Assembly: GCA_000016765.1 (NCBI GenBank)
Contig: CP000699.1
Coordinates: 3,847,501 to 3,911,500, forward strand
Length of the DNA: 64,000 bases
DNA from: Rhizorhabdus wittichii RW1
GTDB lineage: Bacteria; Pseudomonadota; Alphaproteobacteria; Sphingomonadales; Sphingomonadaceae
Direction: 5' to 3'
Position numbers and translations under genes: made by a program. Of the stretch, positions 1-10,166 are shown one piece after another; within the stretch, counting starts at the first letter, position 1; each line of letters opens with the position of its first letter. A model generated the notes under the pieces. The model had not been told where the DNA came from. It ran no database searches and was given only the letters and a program-made list of their open reading frames with translations.

Positions 1-2205
<2,205 letters not shown>

Positions 2206-2299
2206 AGAGCCCCACCATCAACAACAATCCTGATGGCGGTATAAAACTCTCAGCATCAACATGCACGGTTTCTAGAATTCTCATGCACGGCCTCCATAG

Positions 2300-2414
2300 C
2301 TTGGTGGCCATAGCGTCTGTGACCCACCCGATCCCATCCCGAACTCGGCCGTGAAACCAGACTGCGCCGATGGTACTAGCGCTTAAGCGGTGGAAGAGTA
2401 GGGCGTCGCCAGGC
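2300..2414 (+). rRNA. rrf: 5S ribosomal RNA
   Basis: The segment has the conserved 5S core 'cccgatcccatcccgaactc' near 2328-2347, followed by the 'gtgaaaccag' and 'gatggtact' elements, and its ends can pair (cttggtggc with gtcgccagg). It starts about 95 nt after 23S, the normal order in an rrn operon. Length about 115 nt is typical. Ends are set by terminal-stem pairing and may be off by a few bases. Confidence 0.95.
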
Positions 2415-2452
2415 TTTGAAGGCCGTGCATCAGAATAACCCATTCACTTTGT

Positions 2453-2546
2453 TTGCCGGCCTCAGGCGCCGGCGGCAGCATCCGCTGCCTTGGCTTCCGC
2501 GGGGATACCGCGACGGCCTTTGGCCTTGCGGAGCCTTACAGGCTCC
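2453..2546 (+). repeat. Multi-hairpin repeat element, copy A (between 5S and tRNA-fMet)
   Basis: This stretch folds into successive hairpins: 2455-2473 (GCCGGC arms), 2474-2489 (GGCAGC-atcc-GCTGCC), 2515-2525 (GGCC-ttt-GGCC) and 2530-2546 (GGAGCCT-tac-AGGCTCC). A second copy begins near 63909 and runs off the window. Conserved primary blocks are 'ggcctcaggcgccggcg', 'gcatccgc', 'cttggctt' and 'ttgcggagcctt'. Stems differ between copies by compensatory changes. Because it lies inside the rrn transcript it must be transcribed here. Confidence 0.75.
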
Positions 2547-2578
2547 GGCCCTCGGCCCAACAAGGCCACAATCAGTGT

Positions 2579-2655
<77 letters not shown>

Positions 2656-2690
2656 TCTCCAACAAACCACCAACCCACCCACATACACCA

Positions 2691-2716
2691 CCCCGCAAGA
2701 CAGCAGTCTCGCGGGG
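2691..2716 (+). terminator. Hairpin after the rrn operon, possible terminator
   Basis: CCCCGC (2691-2696) pairs with GCGGGG (2711-2716) and AGAC (2698-2701) with GTCT (2706-2709), loop agca. It lies 36 nt after the tRNA 3' end. The tail is 'ctaaaatcg' rather than a T-run, so it is either a weak terminator or a processing/stabilising hairpin. Confidence 0.5.
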
Positions 2717-2717
2717 C

Positions 2718-2906
2718 TAAAATCGTTCCGGCATATTATGCCGGGCGCCTTATCGCGCACGGCGATCTCGCACCTTTGCGTACACGCAAATCGACGCGCG
2801 CTTCCCGCGCGAGATGATGGCCGCCTTCCGGCGGCTGGCCAGGTGACGAGGCGCGCGCGATCCTGCGGCTGCCATCGGCCAGGCCAGCTAGCCCATTAGG
2901 GCTTTT
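2718..2906. repeat. Gene-free stretch of consecutive palindromes
   Basis: No convincing gene is seen between the tRNA and 3190. The DNA carries a run of inverted repeats: 2728-2744 (CCGGCATA/TATGCCGG), 2775-2790 (TTTGCG-taca-CGCAAA, a member of a dispersed family described below), a GCGCG-cttcc-CGCGC hairpin near 2793-2808, a GCCGCC-ttcc-GGCGGC hairpin near 2820-2835, and AGCCC-atta-GGGCT followed by TTT near 2888-2905. It reads as a repeat cluster rather than coding sequence. Confidence 0.55.
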
Positions 2907-3189
2907 GCATCCGGTTTGAACCTGACGCCGGCAGCAGCTTGTCGGTGGCCTTTGCGGAAGCGGGATCCCCGATTTCGGACTCGAGCAACACCTCCTTCCA
3001 GCTTTGCGAGTCTGCGAAACCTCGTTGCGGCGATCGGCGCGAGGTCGGCTTTTCCGGCGGATCGACGCGCTTTTCGGATCGTGTCGGATGCCGCCGCATC
3101 GGTTTCTGTTGGACGGCGGGAACACCCCATCCGCTGCCTAAAAAGGCGCGTCGCCCTCCCTCGCGCGACGTCAATTGGGGTTAAAGATC

Positions 3190-5295
3190 ATGTCGAATTC
3201 CGCCTATCCGCGTTCCGTCAGGCGGCGCCTGCTGAGCGCGAGCGCCCTGTCGATCCTGCTTCTCACCTCCGCCTGCTCCGATGGCATCGGCTTCGATATC
3301 GGGAAGGGCGTCGGCCCGACCTCTCCCTCGGGACCGAGCGGCCCGTCGGGACCCGGCGGTCCGACGCCGCCCTCCGGGCCGAGCGGCCCGTCGGGGCCGA
3401 GCGGTCCTTCCGATCCCAGTGGCCCCGGCGGCCCCAGCGGCCCGGGTGGTCCTTCGGGGCCGAGCGGCCCTGGCGGACCCTCGGGTCCCGGCGGACCTTC
3501 CGGCCCCGGCGGCCCTTCCGGTCCCGGTGGTCCGAGCGGTCCTGGTGGCCCAAGCGGTCCTGGTGGTCCGAGCGGTCCAAGCGGCCCCGGAGGTCCTGCT
3601 GGTCCGACCGGCCCTGCCGGTCCCACGGGCCCCACAGGTCCGACCGGTCCTGCTGGCCCGACCGGCCCTGGTGGCCCGACCGGTCCCGGTGGCCCAACCG
3701 GCCCGACCGGCCCCACGGGTCCAACGGGTCCAACCGGACCGACTGGGCCAACCGATCCTACGGGGCCAGGTGGTCCGAGCGGGTCGGCACCGGGGACACC
3801 GGTGGGTGTCTCGATCGGCGGCACCTCGCCGCTCGGCCCGACTGGATCGAAGACGCTGATCGGCGCCAATATCCTGCCGGGTGGTGAGCCCTCGACCGGG
3901 ACACTGGCCACCGTCGACGTCCTGACCGGCGACGGCACCATTGCCGACGTCAAGCTGCCCACCACCACCGATGGCGTCCGCGACGGCCTTGCCCCGGTCG
4001 GGTCGCTGGTCGGCGCGATCGTCGGCAAGCCGGTCGGCGATGCCGTCACCGGGCTGACCGACCGACTCGCGCCGACGCTGAGCCCGGTCACGGGCGCGGT
4101 CGACGGCATCCTGTCGCCGGTGCTGGGCGCCGCCAACAATGCGCTCTCGCCGCTCACCGACCCGCTCGTCGGATCGGACGGCGCGCTCGCGCCGCTGACG
4201 GGGGCGGTCACCGGCCTGCTCGGCGGGGTGGTCGGCAACCTGCCCGGCACGCCGCAGAGCGACTCCTTCGCAGGGCCGCTCGCAGGGCTCGACCTGGCGG
4301 GCTCGAAGCTCAGCGGCGCATCGACCGGCGACACGCTGGTCGGGCTCAACCTGCTGCCCGGACCGGCCGGCGCCACGCCGGTCACCGGAACGCTCGCGAC
4401 GGCGAGCGTCCTGTCGGGCGGGCAGGTCGTCGGCCTCGGCCTGGCGACCACGGCGCCCGGCGTCCAGGCCGGGCTCCAGCCGGTCGTCAACCTGACCGGG
4501 GCGCTGCTCGGGCCGCAGGTCGGCGGAACGGTCGGCGAGCTGACCTCGACGCTGGCGCCGCCGGTCGCGGCGCTGACCTCGACCGTCCAGACCATCTCCA
4601 ACCCGATCGTCAGCACCGTCAACACCCTCGCGACCCCGATCGCGGGACCGCTGCTCACCCCGACCGGCCCGCTCGCGCCCGTCACCAACATCGTCCAGAC
4701 CGCGGTCTCGACGGTCACGTCGGCGCTCGCCAGCACCGGCGGCTCGCCGTCGGGCCCGGGCGACATCCTCGCCCCGGTGACAGGCATCGTCGGATCGGTG
4801 CTCGGCGGCGGTTCGGGGAGTGGCTCGCCGGTCGATCCCGGTGCGATTCTCGCGCCGGTCACGGGCGTGGTCGGCGCTCTCCTCGGCGGTGGCTCGGGGG
4901 GGGGCTCCCCGGCCGATCCGGGGGCGATCCTCGCACCGGTCACGAACATCGTGGGTTCGGTGCTCGGCGGCGGCACGGGTGGCGGTTCGCCGGTCGATCC
5001 GGGCTCCATCCTGGCGCCGGTCACGGGCGTGGTCGGGGCCGTCCTCGGTGGCGGTTCAGGCGGTTCACCGGCTGACCCGGGAGCGATCCTCGCACCGGTC
5101 ACGGGTATCGTCGGTTCGGTGCTCGGCGGAGCCTCGGGGGGCTCGCCCGCCGATCCGGGCGCGATCCTCGCGCCCGTCACCGGCCTGGTCGGCTCGGTTC
5201 TTGGTGGAGCGGGGGGAACCGCGCCGACCGGACCGGCAGGACCCCTTGCCCCGGTCACCAACCTGCTCGGTGGCCTGCTGGGCAGGGGCTCCTGA
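3190..5295 (+). CDS. Collagen-like repeat lipoprotein, copy 1
   Basis: A 701-residue protein beginning with a basic, hydrophobic signal and a lipobox-like L-T-S-A-C, so it is probably exported and lipidated at Cys 28 or so. From about residue 45 to 200 it is almost pure G-P-x triplets (GPS, GPG, then GPT), a collagen-like tract; a low-charge region of G/A/L/P/V follows, and the C-terminus carries seven copies of a 24-27 residue unit built on I-L-A-P-V-T-G-x-V-G-x-V-L-G-G. Function is unknown; a surface or stalk-like structural role is an inference. ATG 3190 is chosen over the in-frame TTG 3175 because GGGG lies about 10 nt upstream and because copy 2 starts at the matching ATG. Paired with the PilZ-like gene downstream. 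A long reverse ORF across it is an artefact of G/C-rich triplets. Confidence 0.85.
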   Translation: MSNSAYPRSVRRRLLSASALSILLLTSACSDGIGFDIGKGVGPTSPSGPSGPSGPGGPTPPSGPSGPSGPSGPSDPSGPGGPSGPGGPSGPSGPGGPSGPGGPSGPGGPSGPGGPSGPGGPSGPGGPSGPSGPGGPAGPTGPAGPTGPTGPTGPAGPTGPGGPTGPGGPTGPTGPTGPTGPTGPTGPTDPTGPGGPSGSAPGTPVGVSIGGTSPLGPTGSKTLIGANILPGGEPSTGTLATVDVLTGDGTIADVKLPTTTDGVRDGLAPVGSLVGAIVGKPVGDAVTGLTDRLAPTLSPVTGAVDGILSPVLGAANNALSPLTDPLVGSDGALAPLTGAVTGLLGGVVGNLPGTPQSDSFAGPLAGLDLAGSKLSGASTGDTLVGLNLLPGPAGATPVTGTLATASVLSGGQVVGLGLATTAPGVQAGLQPVVNLTGALLGPQVGGTVGELTSTLAPPVAALTSTVQTISNPIVSTVNTLATPIAGPLLTPTGPLAPVTNIVQTAVSTVTSALASTGGSPSGPGDILAPVTGIVGSVLGGGSGSGSPVDPGAILAPVTGVVGALLGGGSGGGSPADPGAILAPVTNIVGSVLGGGTGGGSPVDPGSILAPVTGVVGAVLGGGSGGSPADPGAILAPVTGIVGSVLGGASGGSPADPGAILAPVTGLVGSVLGGAGGTAPTGPAGPLAPVTNLLGGLLGRGS

Positions 5296-5299
5296 CCGC

Positions 5300-5334
5300 C
5301 TCCCGGCCCGCCCTCCCCAAGGGCGGGCCGGGAG
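5300..5334 (+). other. Perfect 15-bp intercistronic hairpin, copy 1
   Basis: CTCCCGGCCCGCCCT (5300-5314) is perfectly complementary to AGGGCGGGCCGGGAG (5320-5334) with a 5-nt loop. It starts 5 nt after the stop codon and has no T-run, so it more likely protects or partly terminates the upstream message than ends transcription fully. It is identical at 8222-8256. Confidence 0.8.
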
Positions 5335-5358
5335 CAACCCGCGCGACCCGTACCAGAG

Positions 5359-5883
5359 ATGAGAGGCGTCCCCCAGATGCTCAACACCATGTCCTCGAAG
5401 CGCGACGGCGAGCTGCTCGAAAGGCGGCTGTCCTCACCGGTGCGCTTTCCGTCCTGCCGCCTTCTGTCGAGGGGCGACTGCATCGTCGACCTCCAGGACG
5501 AAGGTCCCTCCGACGAAGGCGGCAGTGACGGTCCGGCCGGCCGGCTCCATGTCGGCTCGATCGTCTGCCTCGACCTGCCGCTGATCGGCCTGCGCAACGC
5601 GCGGGTGCTGTGGATCCAGGCGGGGCAGGCCTGCTGCCGGCTGCTCGTCCCGCTCACCGAGAGTGAGCTGCGGGCGTCGGTCGGGGAGAGCCGCCCGACC
5701 CCGCCGCGCAGTTTCCGTCCGGTCGAGGACGGCACGGCCGAGCCGCTCGAGATCATGCGCATCCCCACCGGACCCGCGCTCCGGCCTGCGCCGAGCATCG
5801 CCGACCGGCTCGACCGCATGGTGCTCCTCGGCCTGACCCTGGTCCTCGCCACCTGGATCGCCCTCTACGTCCTGCCCTTCTGA
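5359..5883 (+). CDS. PilZ-like protein with C-terminal membrane anchor, copy 1
   Basis: A 174-residue protein. Residues about 20-100 resemble a PilZ fold: an R-R-x5-R segment, a strand-rich middle with '[12 protein letters not shown]', then '[15 protein letters not shown]', which matches the usual 'aeVvW..g..aGl.F' strand of PilZ proteins. The canonical D/N-x-S-x-x-G motif is not clean, so c-di-GMP binding is uncertain. The last ~20 residues form one hydrophobic helix, giving a tail-anchored topology with the domain in the cytoplasm. It follows the collagen-like gene after a hairpin. Copy 1 differs from copy 2 by a 12-nt insertion at about 5527-5538 (four residues, G/P/A/R-rich). Alternative starts at codons 7 and 11 exist. 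Confidence 0.65.
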   Translation: MRGVPQMLNTMSSKRDGELLERRLSSPVRFPSCRLLSRGDCIVDLQDEGPSDEGGSDGPAGRLHVGSIVCLDLPLIGLRNARVLWIQAGQACCRLLVPLTESELRASVGESRPTPPRSFRPVEDGTAEPLEIMRIPTGPALRPAPSIADRLDRMVLLGLTLVLATWIALYVLPF

Positions 5884-6031
5884 TCCCCTTTCAGGGATTG
5901 CCCCAAGGAACGTTTCGGAGAGTGTTTGCTCCCGGCAAAATCTCCGGTCTGTCCGTCCACCCCAAGCGGACCTGGCGGCGTTCATTGTTCAGAAGAGCAT
6001 GATTGTTCCCGTAGCTTTGCTTACCCCCAAG

Positions 6032-6065
6032 CCGCCGCCGCTCTCTACAAGCGGCGGCGGTTTTT
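6032..6065 (+). terminator. Rho-independent terminator, copy 1
   Basis: CCGCCGCCGCT (6032-6042) pairs with AGCGGCGGCGG (6050-6060) around the loop ctctaca and is followed by TTTTT. It ends the first collagen-like/PilZ-like transcript. The matching structure in copy 2 has compensatory stem changes. Confidence 0.88.
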
Positions 6066-6372
6066 CGTTGGGGCCGGGCCGGCGGTTTCGCATCCGGTTT
6101 GAACCTGACGTTCTTCGTGCTCCCAGGCTTCTGTTTGCGGGGCCTTCGCATCGCGGTTTCGGGCTTCGATCGATCGCGATCCGGACTTTGCGAATCCGCA
6201 AAACCGTCTTGCGGCGATCGGCCAGGACCCCGTTTTTGCGGGGGATCGGAGACCCTGCGGGATCGTGCCGGATGCCGCCGCATCGGTTTCTGTTCGGCAC
6301 CGGGAATCACCATGACGCTGCCTAGAACAGATGCGTCGCCATTCGTCACGCGACGTCATTGGGGTAAAGATC

Positions 6373-8217
6373 ATGTCGAATTCCAGCCATTCGCATCCTG
6401 TCCGGCGGCGCTTGCTGAGCGCGAGCGCCCTGTCGATCCTGCTTCTCACCTCCGCCTGTTCCGACGGGGTGGGGTTCGATATCGGGAAGGGCGCCGGCCC
6501 GACCTCGCCCAGCGGCCCGTCGGGCCCCAGCGGTCCGTCGGGGCCGAGCGGTCCTTCCGGTCCCAGTGATCCTTCCGGCCCGAGCGGTCCCAGCGGCCCG
6601 TCGGGTCCGAGCGGCCCGTCCGGACCTTCCGGACCTTCCGGTCCGAGTGGTCCTTCAGGTCCGAGCGGCCCGTCGGGTCCGAGCGGTCCCAGCGGGGCAG
6701 CGCCGAGTACGCCGGTGGGCATCTCGATCGGCGGCACCTCGCCGCTCGGCCCGACCGGATCGGGGACGCTGATCGGCGCCAATATCCTGCCGGGCGATAA
6801 GCCCTCGACCGGGACGCTGGCCACCGTCGACGTCCTGACCGGCGATGGCACCGTCGCCGATGTCAAGCTGCCCACCACGACCAACGCCGTGCGTAAGGGG
6901 CTCGCCCCGGTCGGATCGCTGGTCGGTGCGGTCGCCGGCAAGCCGATCGGCAATGCCGTCACCGGTCTGACCGACCGACTCGCGCCGACGCTGAGCCCGG
7001 TCACGGGTGCGGTCGACGGCATCCTGTCGCCGGTGCTGGGCGCCGCCAACAATGCGCTCTCGCCGCTCACCGATCCGCTCGTCGGATCGGACGGCGCGCT
7101 CGCGCCACTGACGGGGGCGGTCACCGGCCTGCTCGGCGGGGTGGTCGGCAACCTGCCCGGCACGCCGCAGAGCGGCTCTTTCGCAGGGCCGCTCGCAGGG
7201 CTCGACCTGGCGGGCTCGAAGCTCAGCGGCGCATCGACCGGCGACACGCTGGTCGGGCTCAACCTGCTGCCCGGACCGGCCGGCGCCACGCCGGTCACCG
7301 GAACGCTGGCGACGGCGAGCGTCCTGTCGGGCGGGCAGGTCGTCGGCCTCGGCCTGGCGACCACGGCGCCCGGCGTCCAGGCCGGGCTCCAGCCGGTCGT
7401 CAACCTGACCGGGGCGCTGCTCGGGCCGCAGATCGGCGGAACGGTCGGCGAGCTGACCTCGACGCTGGCGCCGCCGGTCGCGGCGCTGACCTCGACCGTC
7501 CAGACCATCTCCAACCCGATCGTCAGCACCGTCAACACCCTCGCGACCCCGATCGCGGGACCGCTGCTCACCCCGACCGGCCCGCTCGCGCCCGTCACCA
7601 ACATCGTCCAGACCGCGGTCTCGACGGTCACGTCGGCGCTCGCCAGCACCGGCGGCGGCACCGGCGGCTCGCCATCGGGCCCGGGCGACATCCTCGCCCC
7701 GGTGACGGGCATCGTCGGATCGGTGCTCGGCGGCGGTTCGGGCGGCGGTTCGCCGTCGGGTCCGGGCGCGATCCTGGCGCCGGTCACGAATGTCGTCGGC
7801 GCTGTCCTGGGCGGCGGCCTGGGTGGAGCGCCGTCAGGGTCGGGCGACATCCTCGCGCCGGTGACGGGCATCGTGGGGTCGGTGCTCGGCGGCGGCACGG
7901 GCGGCGGTTCGCCGGTCGATCCGGGCTCCATCCTGGCGCCGGTCACGGGCGTGGTCGGGGCCGTCCTCGGTGGCGGTTCAGGCGGTTCGCCGGCTGACCC
8001 GGGAGCGATCCTCGCGCCGGTCACGGGTATCGTCGGTTCGGTGCTCGGCGGGGCCTCGGGGGGCTCGCCTTCCGGCGCGGGGAACATCCTCGCGCCCGTC
8101 ACCGGCCTGGTCGGCTCGGTTCTTGGTGGAGCGGGGGGAACCGCGCCGACCGGACCGGCGGGACCCCTTGCCCCGGTCACCAACCTGCTCGGTGGCCTGC
8201 TGGGCAGGGGCTCCTGA
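6373..8217 (+). CDS. Collagen-like repeat lipoprotein, copy 2
   Basis: A 614-residue paralogue of the 3190 gene with the same signal sequence and lipobox-like L-T-S-A-C. Its G-P-S tract is about half as long (roughly residues 45-115) and contains almost only GPS triplets, with none of the GPG/GPT blocks of copy 1. The central region is colinear and nearly identical from about codon 250 of this copy onward; the C-terminus again has seven ILAPVTG-type units, with different linkers in units 1, 2 and 5. ATG 6373 is preceded by GGGG and matches the start of copy 1. Function is unknown; the two copies may encode surface fibres of different length. Confidence 0.85.
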   Translation: MSNSSHSHPVRRRLLSASALSILLLTSACSDGVGFDIGKGAGPTSPSGPSGPSGPSGPSGPSGPSDPSGPSGPSGPSGPSGPSGPSGPSGPSGPSGPSGPSGPSGPSGAAPSTPVGISIGGTSPLGPTGSGTLIGANILPGDKPSTGTLATVDVLTGDGTVADVKLPTTTNAVRKGLAPVGSLVGAVAGKPIGNAVTGLTDRLAPTLSPVTGAVDGILSPVLGAANNALSPLTDPLVGSDGALAPLTGAVTGLLGGVVGNLPGTPQSGSFAGPLAGLDLAGSKLSGASTGDTLVGLNLLPGPAGATPVTGTLATASVLSGGQVVGLGLATTAPGVQAGLQPVVNLTGALLGPQIGGTVGELTSTLAPPVAALTSTVQTISNPIVSTVNTLATPIAGPLLTPTGPLAPVTNIVQTAVSTVTSALASTGGGTGGSPSGPGDILAPVTGIVGSVLGGGSGGGSPSGPGAILAPVTNVVGAVLGGGLGGAPSGSGDILAPVTGIVGSVLGGGTGGGSPVDPGSILAPVTGVVGAVLGGGSGGSPADPGAILAPVTGIVGSVLGGASGGSPSGAGNILAPVTGLVGSVLGGAGGTAPTGPAGPLAPVTNLLGGLLGRGS

Positions 8218-8221
8218 CCGC

Positions 8222-8256
8222 CTCCCGGCCCGCCCTCCCCAAGGGCGGGCCGGGAG
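8222..8256 (+). other. Perfect 15-bp intercistronic hairpin, copy 2
   Basis: Identical in sequence and position to the hairpin at 5300-5334: 15-bp perfect stem, 5-nt loop, 5 nt after the stop codon of the collagen-like gene and 25 nt before the PilZ-like start. Confidence 0.8.
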
Positions 8257-8280
8257 CAACCCGCGCGACCCGTACCAGAG

Positions 8281-8793
8281 ATGAGAGGCGTCCCCCAGAT
8301 GCTCAACACCATGTCCTCGAAGCGCGACGGCGAGCTGCTCGAAAGGCGCTTGTCCTCGCCGGTGCGCTTTCCGTCCTGCCGCCTTCTGTCGAGGGGCGAC
8401 TGCATCGTCGACCTCCAGGACGAAGGTTCCTCCGACGAAGGCGGCAGTGACCGGCTCCATGTCGGCTCGATCGTCTGCCTCGACCTGCCGCTGATCGGCC
8501 TGCGCAACGCGCGGGTGCTGTGGATCCAGGCGGGGCAGGCCTGCTGCCGGCTGCTCGTCCCGCTCACCGAGAGTGAGCTGCGGGCGTCGGTCGGGGAGAG
8601 CCGCCCGACCCCGCCGCGCAGTTTCCGTCCGGTCGAGGACGGCACGGCCGAGCCGCTCGAGATCATGCGCATCCCCACCGGACCCGCGCTCCGGCCCGCG
8701 CCGAGCATCGCCGACCGGCTCGACCGCATGGTGCTCCTCGGCCTGACCCTGGTCCTCGCCACCTGGATCGCGCTCTACGTCCTGCCCTTCTGA
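8281..8793 (+). CDS. PilZ-like protein with C-terminal membrane anchor, copy 2
   Basis: A 170-residue near-identical paralogue of the 5359 gene, lacking the four-residue insertion after 'EGGSD'. It keeps the PilZ-like strand pattern and the terminal hydrophobic helix. Its retention next to a second collagen-like gene argues that the two proteins work as a pair, for example with a membrane-held c-di-GMP or signal receptor controlling export or anchoring of the surface protein; this is inference. Confidence 0.65.
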   Translation: MRGVPQMLNTMSSKRDGELLERRLSSPVRFPSCRLLSRGDCIVDLQDEGSSDEGGSDRLHVGSIVCLDLPLIGLRNARVLWIQAGQACCRLLVPLTESELRASVGESRPTPPRSFRPVEDGTAEPLEIMRIPTGPALRPAPSIADRLDRMVLLGLTLVLATWIALYVLPF

Positions 8794-8941
8794 TCCCCTT
8801 TCAGGGATTGCCCCAAGGAACGTTTCGGAGAGTGTTTGCTCCCGGCAAAATCTCCGGTCTGTCCGTCCACCCCAAGCGGACCTGGCGGCGTTCATTGTTC
8901 AGAAGAGCATGATTGTTCCCGTAGCTTTGCTTACCCCCAAG

Positions 8942-8974
8942 CCGCCGTCGCTCCCTACAAGCGACGGCGGTTTT
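8942..8974 (+). terminator. Rho-independent terminator, copy 2
   Basis: CCGCCGTCGCT (8942-8952) pairs with AGCGACGGCGG (8960-8970), then TTTT. Relative to copy 1 a C-G pair became T-A on both arms, a compensatory change that supports a working structure. It lies just before the convergent cpaA stop at 8979. Confidence 0.85.
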
Positions 8975-8978
8975 CGTT

Positions 8979-9434
8979 TCAGACGAGGAAGGGGAGTCGG
9001 CCGGCCAGCGGCACGGCGGCGGCGATCGCGATCGCCACGCCATAGGGTACCCCACGCGCGGTCGCGCGCCGGCCGAACGGCAGGATCAGCAGCGCGAGGA
9101 CAGCGCCCGTCACCGCCATGATCGCGGCTGCCTCCAGCGCTTCCTTTCCCGGCAGCCATAGCAGCAACGCGGCGCTCAGCTTGACGTCGCCGCCGCCCCA
9201 GGCGCGGATCGCGAACAGCAGCAGGAGGATGGGGAGGGCGACCGCGATCACCACCGCCTGCCCGATGACGCGGCCAAGGAGATCGGGCGCCGCGGCCAGC
9301 CAATAGGGCGCGGCGAGCAGCGCGACCAGGACGACGAGACGGTTCGGGATGGTGCGGGAGCGGAGATCGACGACGGCGCAGGCGAGCAGGATCGCCAGCA
9401 CGGCGACGACGAGCGCGGCGGCCACGCCCGGCAT
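8979..9434 (-). CDS. cpaA: Prepilin peptidase of the Tad/Flp system (A24 family)
   Basis: A 151-residue membrane protein with about five hydrophobic helices. It has the two aspartate sites of type IV prepilin peptidases: D in 'VVDLRSRTIPN' near residue 23 and the GxGD-type 'GGGDVK' near residue 82. Members of this short class (CpaA/TadV) lack the N-terminal methylase domain and cleave the Flp prepilin and TadE/F pseudopilins at the inner membrane. It lies 5 kb from the flp gene and is not in the main tad operon; it follows the 2OG oxygenase by 29 nt. Confidence 0.88.
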   Translation of the reverse strand: MPGVAAALVVAVLAILLACAVVDLRSRTIPNRLVVLVALLAAPYWLAAAPDLLGRVIGQAVVIAVALPILLLLFAIRAWGGGDVKLSAALLLWLPGKEALEAAAIMAVTGAVLALLILPFGRRATARGVPYGVAIAIAAAVPLAGRLPFLV

Positions 9435-9463
9435 CGGTGGGCTCGCCGCCCCGGACCCTGCGA

Positions 9464-10024
9464 TCAGCGCCAGCGCGGTCCCTCGACCCAGGAGACGAGG
9501 CTGCGGCGGATGCCGCCGGTCACGGGCAGCACGCGATGCTGCATCCAGGACGGGAAGATCAGCAGGCTGCCGCGCGGCGCGAACAGCGCGCCCGGATGCT
9601 GCAGCCCGAAAAATTCGAAGGCGCCGCCTTCATAATCGGCCGGGTCCGACAATTGGACGACCAGCGACAGCTTGCGGTCATAGGGGCGGGTGGATTCGAG
9701 CCACACGTCCTGATGCCAGTCATATTTGCCCTGGCTGGTGCCATGATATTCGGTGAACTGCAGGTCGAAGGGCGCGACGATGTCGACCCCGAAATTGGTG
9801 CGGTTCGACGAGACGACGAAGCTCATCAGCCGGGCGACGATCGCCTGTTCGGCCCCGGTGTCGAGCCAGCGCACCACCGAGGTGCGGTAGCCGTCGTCCT
9901 GCCGTGTGTCCTTGGCGAAGCCCACCGTCGCGGTCTGCGGCGCATAGCGCAGACCGCGCTCGATGATCTGGTCGCACTCCTCGGACGACAGCGCCGACGT
10001 CCAAACCTCCCAGACATTGTTCAT
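9464..10024 (-). CDS. 2OG-Fe(II) oxygenase (prolyl-4-hydroxylase type)
   Basis: A 186-residue single-domain dioxygenase. Iron ligands fit His104 and Asp106 in 'YDWHQDVW' and His163 in 'SWMQHRVLPV', with Arg173/174 for 2-oxoglutarate binding. A conserved 'GGAFEFFG' strand precedes the distal histidine. The family hydroxylates protein or small-molecule substrates; the substrate here is not evident. Closeness to two proline-rich collagen-like proteins is suggestive of proline hydroxylation, but cpaA lies between and no direct evidence links them. Confidence 0.82.
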   Translation of the reverse strand: MNNVWEVWTSALSSEECDQIIERGLRYAPQTATVGFAKDTRQDDGYRTSVVRWLDTGAEQAIVARLMSFVVSSNRTNFGVDIVAPFDLQFTEYHGTSQGKYDWHQDVWLESTRPYDRKLSLVVQLSDPADYEGGAFEFFGLQHPGALFAPRGSLLIFPSWMQHRVLPVTGGIRRSLVSWVEGPRWR

Positions 10025-10043
10025 CGTCGCGCCTCGCTATCGG

Positions 10044-10165
10044 TTTTGCGTATCCGCAAAACGGTCAGGGCAAGCCGCGCGCATTTGAATCGCGCGGCTT
10101 GCTCTGAACCTTTGTTGCCGCATTGCTGCTTGCGGAAAACCGGTGCCCACTTTTCCGCGCAATGC
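10044..10165. repeat. Mosaic of three palindromic repeats
   Basis: Between the 2OG oxygenase start and the TpsB stop there are three palindromes in a row: TTTTGCG-tatc-CGCAAAA (10044-10061); a 12-bp GCAAGCCGCGCG hairpin (about 10069-10104); and GCGGAAAA...TTTTCCGC (10132-10158), followed by 'aatgctctag'. The last resembles mosaic intergenic repeats known in alphaproteobacteria. The second could also serve as a terminator. Confidence 0.6.
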
Positions 10166-10166
10166 T

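Larger units (their letters stand above)
2907..6089. repeat. Tandem duplication, unit 1 (collagen-like + PilZ-like module)
   Basis: Unit 1 starts at 'gcatccggtttgaacctgacg' (2907) and unit 2 at the identical string at 6090. Each contains upstream region, collagen-like lipoprotein gene, 15-bp hairpin, PilZ-like gene, a 150-nt downstream segment and a terminator, in the same order. Upstream regions and the collagen tract have diverged, while the 3' half of the first gene through the end of the PilZ-like gene is nearly identical. Confidence 0.9.
6090..8974. repeat. Tandem duplication, unit 2
   Basis: The second copy of the module, in the same orientation as 2907-6089. It includes a TTTGCG-aatc-CGCAAA palindrome at 6187-6202 where unit 1 has a degenerate version at 3003-3019. 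Unit 2 is shorter mainly because its collagen tract is about half as long. Confidence 0.9.

Noticed and set aside
3003-3019. A further member of the TTGCG-N4-CGCAA family upstream of copy 1 of the collagen-like gene.
   Set aside because: The right arm reads tgcgaaa instead of cgcaaa, so it is at best a decayed copy and was not counted.
4745-5280. Regularly spaced repeats of about 75-81 nt that might be taken for a CRISPR array.
   Set aside because: They lie in frame in a coding region, encode a repeated peptide, and have no unique spacers or cas genes nearby.
3204-5852. An 882-codon open frame on the minus strand across the first collagen-like gene (and a 905-codon one at 6045-8762).
   Set aside because: They arise from the G/C-rich triplet repeats read backwards; no start signal, no recognisable domain, and the plus-strand frame has signal peptide, repeats and conserved start.
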